Part shown: piece by piece, positions 54,384 to 58,475 of the stretch
Layout of the letters: each line of letters opens with the position of its first letter
How positions within the stretch are numbered: the stretch's first letter is position 1
Assembly: GCA_032718475.1 (NCBI GenBank)
Contig: JAUCBJ010009015.1
Coordinates: 1-58,475 of the forward strand
Reading direction: 5' to 3'
DNA from: Nemertoderma westbladi
Lineage: Eukaryota > Xenacoelomorpha > Nemertodermatida > Nemertodermatidae
DNA length: 58,475 bases
The notes under the pieces: model-generated
Database searches by the model: none
What the model was told of the DNA's origin: nothing
Seen by the model: only the letters and a program-made list of their open reading frames with translations
Translations under genes and position numbers: made by a program

Positions 54384-54881
54384 GTGATGTTATTGCCATT
54401 GAGGTATTTACCAAGTTCGTCCCGAATGATCCTGAACTGAAGATATCTGGATCCTCACTTGTTTATTGCGATGAACTAACAGTCAGTTGGGATATTTATT
54501 GCGTTGGATATAAACCTTTAAATCACCCTGGAAATGCGAAGTCAGAATTAGTGTTTCAGGGACCCGGAAGTACCGAAGAGGTAGAACTCGCCACAGTATT
54601 TCCAAACCCATTTCTTTCAGAAATAATACCAGTAATAAAAAAAGATGATAGGCCTAGTTGTCTAGATAAGGGGGAATACCTTACCGAAGACCCACCCAGC
54701 CTTTCGCCGCTCATTGATGGACAAACAACCTCACCATTCTACTTCAAATACCAATTCTCTGGTTGCAAGAAGGAACATGCTGGTGTTTACAACTGTAAAC
54801 TAGAAGATATACTTTCAACTACGTTCTCTGGATCTATTGATCCAAATGGACCTTTTACTGTGACATTCGAAGAGAGTGCTT
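54384..54881 (+). CDS. Ig-like gene, exon 2 (immunoglobulin-like domain)
   Basis: The acceptor TTTACTTCCAG ends at 54383, the donor CTT/GTGAGT starts at 54882. The exon is 498 bp, a multiple of three, and phase 1 at both ends, the classic design of an extracellular-domain exon. The translation has SLVYCDELTVSWDIYC (B-strand Cys and a C-strand Trp) and KEHAGVYNC, the D/H-x-G-x-Y-x-C motif of Ig F strands, with extra cysteines between. It could be a V-type or other Ig-fold receptor or secreted protein; no family is recognised. Without splicing, the frame runs to TAG 54911-54913. Confidence 0.65.
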
Positions 54882-55204
54882 GTGAGTTTATTTTAATTAA
54901 TCATTGCCGGTAGTCTTAATTCATTTGCTGATTGCTGACTTAGCAATGTTTTACAACAAAAGTGTTCAACCACGTAATATGGCAAAATAAACATTTTTAT
55001 TGAATATTTTTAAATGAAAAGACCAAAAAGAGTACATTTGAAAGTCATCAAAATTGAAAATAATTATAAATTAGTTTATGTTTCTGAATATATCTAAAAT
55101 TACATGCTGTGCTAAAATTTATACTTTCTTGTTCTGCAATTTTCGATCAATGCAAAATGTGTGATACTTTTGTTTTAAATAATGTTACGTAACAAATTTT
55201 TCAG

Positions 55205-55367
55205 GTAATTTCAGTAAAATATTATTTATGACTAGACTTGAAACAGAGACTCCTTTCGTAATTACGGTGAACCTGACCGAGAGTTATTTTGAAAAATACC
55301 AGAGCCAGAGATCAGAAACTTTGCTTATTTTTGTACATAAATATACAATTAATTACAACACAAACAG
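55205..55367 (+). CDS. Ig-like gene, possible exon 3
   Basis: The acceptor ATTTTTCAG ends at 55204. Entering in phase 1, the frame is open for 54 codons, with two N-glycosylation sites (NFS, NLT), to a possible donor CAG/GTGCGT at 55368 (phase 2). It is the only open phase-compatible stretch soon after exon 2. The coding signal is weak and no membrane segment is visible, so this is tentative. Confidence 0.3.
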
Positions 55368-55620
55368 GTGCGTATAGATGGACTGATAAATTTATGTGCC
55401 TCTATTGGTGACGTGCTTATTTATCTTAATTAAACTTTAAATTAAATTATTTTCATTTAAATATTACATTTAGTGTGAGTCATGATTAATAATAATGAAA
55501 AAGTCAATAATTTTGATGAAGCAGATAATTATTTCTTAAGAATTTAAAAATTATTAATATAGTATAGCAAAAACATTATTTGTGAAAAAAACATCTACAT
55601 TTTGAATATTATGTTTAGTA
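55368..55620. other. Non-coding, AT-rich
   Basis: No gene or repeat recognised; possibly intronic to the Ig-like gene. Confidence 0.4.
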
Positions 55621-57370
55621 TCTGGATGTCCCGGAATCGATATTTTCATTCCGGCCGGAACCGGAACAGGAACCGAAATTCAACATGCCGGAATATTCCG
55701 GCCGGAATTCCGGCCGGAACCGGAATTTTGTATAAATTAGTGAAATACACTAAATGACCCATTAAACCTTATAATTTTTTTGTGAAATAAATGAATTTTG
55801 GCGCATTACGGGCTATTATGGCGACGGGAGGGGGGTACTTGGTCTTATACGACAGGGAATTCAGTTTCCTTGTTTTTTTAGAAACGTATATCCTTGGCCA
55901 AAAGTTAGGTATTTAGGCTCATACTTAAAACCCTACTTTGACCAGAGGTTTCGGGTTTCCTGGTTTCGTTTAGTGCAATATCCTCAGTGTCGTTAAGGCA
56001 AAGGAGCATGTTACAGTGACATGTTATTCGAATCAGAACAATAAACGAGAGCTAATAGTACCGGTACATCTTACAGTTTAATTGTGTTGGGAATAAATAG
56101 ATTTCTGGTAAGAAATAGCTTTGCTGTAAATATAAATAAACATTCTGTATGCAGCACCCACGACGCAGGGAATATTGATGAATGACCCAACTACCACACC
56201 TGCAGGACCTAAAGACGCAATACCTACGTAGCGTAATAACGTTTTATGTTAGTTTTAGGTTAGCCTAGTGTATTTGTGTAATATTGTATTTGTAACCAAG
56301 TAACATAAAGGACCCCCTTGGAAATAAGCTGCAAAGCTTTAGGGGTAATCCTATATGTTATGTTGGACAATACCAATATTAATATTATCATATTATTTAA
56401 TAATTATATCAAAGTAAAATAATGTAAAATAAATGCATAATAATGTAAATCAATCTAAAAAACGTAACTTTATAAACAAATTGTAAAACCACTCGTTAAG
56501 GCCCATGCTTCACTGGTAAGTCTTATGTCGGAAGTCAAAATATATTATGGAACACCAACACATTGGTTTCAATGGGAGCGTCTCCACTCTACTGGTAAAT
56601 CGTAAGTAACGACTTATGAGCGAAAGTGATTATGTCCCATGTTCCATTTTTTTTTGACAAACGACTCATGACTTAATGGTATGCTGAAAGCCTGGATTGA
56701 TACCTTTGGGTATAGAAATATTTTGTAAATGTGAGACTCATCTTATATTTTTTAACAAATGGCTTTTTACTTATGTGTTACCAGTGGAGCAAGGGAGGTG
56801 TAATTTTGACGTTCTAAAAACAGTTGTCAGGTGACAATTTTTTGGAAATGTGATGCATACCCATCAAGACTAAATTTACTTAAAAAAAAGGGTGTGTCAG
56901 AAATTTTCCCTCGTTACAGGTTCATTAGGTTCCACCTTGGTGTAGTGGTTGCATTGAATTCCCATCTCTCTGGAGGTTGTGGGTTCGAACCTCGCATGGA
57001 CCACGGCAGTTTTCTTTTCGGTACGAATGATTTGAAGTGGTTAGAAGGGGGTATCTCTATCTCCGCCTTGCATCCTTAAATGGTAGCTCTAAGCTAACGG
57101 CCGAAGAAAACTTTACTTCTTTACTTTTTGTACAAGTGTTAACTAGTACTGCATCTTAAACAATAGTTTTTATAAGTATATGTTAAAAAAATGTATAAAT
57201 TTTGATAATAATTTAACAAACTAATTGGCAAGTATCAAACTACTTAGGAAACTGGTAATTCCGGTAAAATTCCGGCCGGAATTGACCCCATTCCGGCAAT
57301 TCCGGCCGGAACCGGAATCGGGCAATAACCGCCGGAATTCCGACCGGAACGGAATTCCGGGACATCCCTA
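55621..57370. mobile_element. hAT-like TIR element with CCGGCCGGAA subterminal repeats
   Basis: The right end reads CCGGGACATCCCTA (to 57370); the left end TCTGGATGTCCCGGAAT matches its inverse with two changes. Both ends carry TTCCGGCCGGAA palindromes. No clear 8-bp duplication is seen, so it is old or the borders are slightly off. The interior is AT-rich and includes an inverted minisatellite unit (~55998) and a tRNA-like sequence (56928-57004). Confidence 0.6.
56928..57004 (+). repeat. tRNA-derived SINE head or tRNA pseudogene
   Basis: A-box-like TTGGTGTAGTGGTTGC and B box GGGTTCGAACCT at normal tRNA spacing (77 bp). The ends GGTTCCA and TGGACCA pair imperfectly (about five of seven). Followed by unrelated sequence, so it is best read as a SINE head inside the hAT-like element. 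Confidence 0.6.
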
Positions 57371-57682
57371 AATTTTAACATTCACGACTTTTTGCTTCAA
57401 TTGAAGTTCTCCTGTCGTATTCGCCCAATGGGGTTCACGACTCAAATTCAAAACCAGATTAATTAGATGCAATAATATCACAGAAACACAATGTTGTTTA
57501 CAGAATTCAATAAGATGATAAAATAGCCGATATATTGGTGTTTTCATTTTAAAAAATATTCAAAATATGAAAACGGTCTGTGATTGGTCATGGCGTCACT
57601 ATACCCCTCGGAATCCCATTGATATGAACATTCAGTACCTTATGGCGTCTCTCTAGGCTCAAAACCTCTATCGCTTGAGGGT
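57371..57682. other. Non-coding stretch before the LINE fragment
   Basis: About 310 bp with no supported gene or repeat. Confidence 0.4.
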
Positions 57683-58382
57683 GTGTATAACAGCAGTGGG
57701 GGTCGTGTACTAATGTTACTGCAGTACGGTTTTAACTTACTGTACTTACTGTTAGATATGTTTGCCGACGACATCAACCGCAAACAAAAACATTTCGCAA
57801 AGTACTTTGCATTCCTCCGAGAAAATTGTATTGCCCCGCTTAAAATTAAGGAATGTGTGCTGGATGCTTGTCTTTCCAGCGCCATATTGTATAACTGCGA
57901 AGCATGGGGTAATATAAACCTATATCAGTTAGAAATCAAATAAAACTATACTTGGGGTCAAAGCATCAACTCCAAACGAGATGATATATATCGAACTCAA
58001 CCGACCAATGCTAAAAGATCTTGTCAAGGCGCGGGCTGCGAAAGCTATTCAACATATTAAATAGAATAACTATTTTTGTGGTTCACCACTACATCACGTT
58101 ATGCAACTAAAGTCTCCTTTCTGTAACTATATTAACGAGTTAACCTCCTTCACCTACAAGGACGTTATTGAATCGTCAATGAATTATCTTCGTAATTCTA
58201 TCAAGGATAAAGCGGCGCAAGGCCGGTCTAAATATATAACGTACCTTCAGCTAAACCCCACCCTATCAAGATCTGAGGCATACAATTGCATGCACCAGTC
58301 CGTCGATATCATAAACTATGCACGACTAAGGCTCAGCGCTCATTTTGTTGAAATTGAGTTTTTGGTATCATTTGATAGATGA
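57683..58382 (+). pseudogene. Non-LTR retrotransposon ORF2, C-terminal remnant
   Basis: The first frame (57683-57943) has KIKECVLDACLSSAILYNCEAWG, typical of the segment just after the reverse transcriptase fingers and palm in LINEs. A second frame continues with ILGVKASTPNEMIYIELNRP. A third (58101-58382) has the helical thumb-like tail and ends TGA 58380-58382. There are two frame changes and a stop, so it is inactive. It is a different LINE family from the copies at 30-51 kb. Confidence 0.65.
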
Positions 58383-58475
58383 AAGTGTAATCTACCTAAT
58401 TATGAGATCCTATATACAAAGAAATGCCTTAAAAATACAAGAAAGTTAAACCACAATCCGGATTTGTGATTAGTC

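Noticed and set aside
55621-57370. Certain hAT insertion with 8-bp target duplication
   Set aside because: The flanks GTTTAGTA and AATTTTAA do not match, so only a hAT-like label is kept.

Overview
This looks like a transposon-dense stretch of an animal nuclear genome, most likely an aquatic invertebrate. The evidence is eukaryotic throughout: BEL/Pao LTR retrotransposons, a Polinton/Maverick relic with animal-type capsid and protease genes, non-LTR (LINE) fragments, hAT- and piggyBac-like DNA transposons, tRNA-derived SINE heads, and a spliced gene with an immunoglobulin-like exon. No species is claimed.

Layout. 1-2129 is the 3' end of a BEL/Pao-type element (E0): the C-terminal end of an unusual triple zinc-knuckle protein, here called ORF-Z, followed by an LTR. 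2130 to at least 15888 is a second, larger BEL/Pao element (E1). It has an intact 1482-aa gag-protease ORF, a pol broken by several frameshifts and one stop, and an intact 1235-aa ORF-Z. A candidate 3' LTR starts at 15889. 18796-23506 holds a ~1.7-kb direct repeat in two near-identical copies that flank and interrupt a Polinton relic. That relic (20515-26803) carries the integrase C-terminus, virion-type proteins, major capsid protein and adenain-like protease. It is cut at 26804 by a minus-strand LTR element (E3), which also carries ORF-Z.

30166-49935 is a 'Russian doll'. Piggybac-like ends enclose LINE copies, two hAT copies and three TIR elements of one type (CAGTYGG ends, 5-bp target duplications). 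A 12.5-kb LTR element (E2, 32691-45176) lies inside one of these TIR elements. E2 has ~98-99% identical LTRs by eye, yet it lacks RT, RNase H core and integrase, so it probably moved in trans. 50-58 kb is older repeat debris, including a 68-bp minisatellite, homopolymer runs and a LINE tail. It surrounds one candidate host gene at 53800-55367 (signal peptide exon plus Ig-like exon).

Best candidates for something new: (1) ORF-Z, a large post-pol gag-like protein with three CCHC knuckles, found in three LTR elements here; (2) an 18-bp palindrome (CCAAACCCGCGGGTTTGG and variants) present eight times across E1, in all three reading frames; (3) strand-biased enrichment of the 5' splice consensus GTAAGT inside gag-pol of E1 and E2; (4) three TIR families sharing a CAGTYGGKGARA end and 5-bp TSDs; (5) a 14-bp motif repeated at near-nucleosome spacing in the direct repeat.
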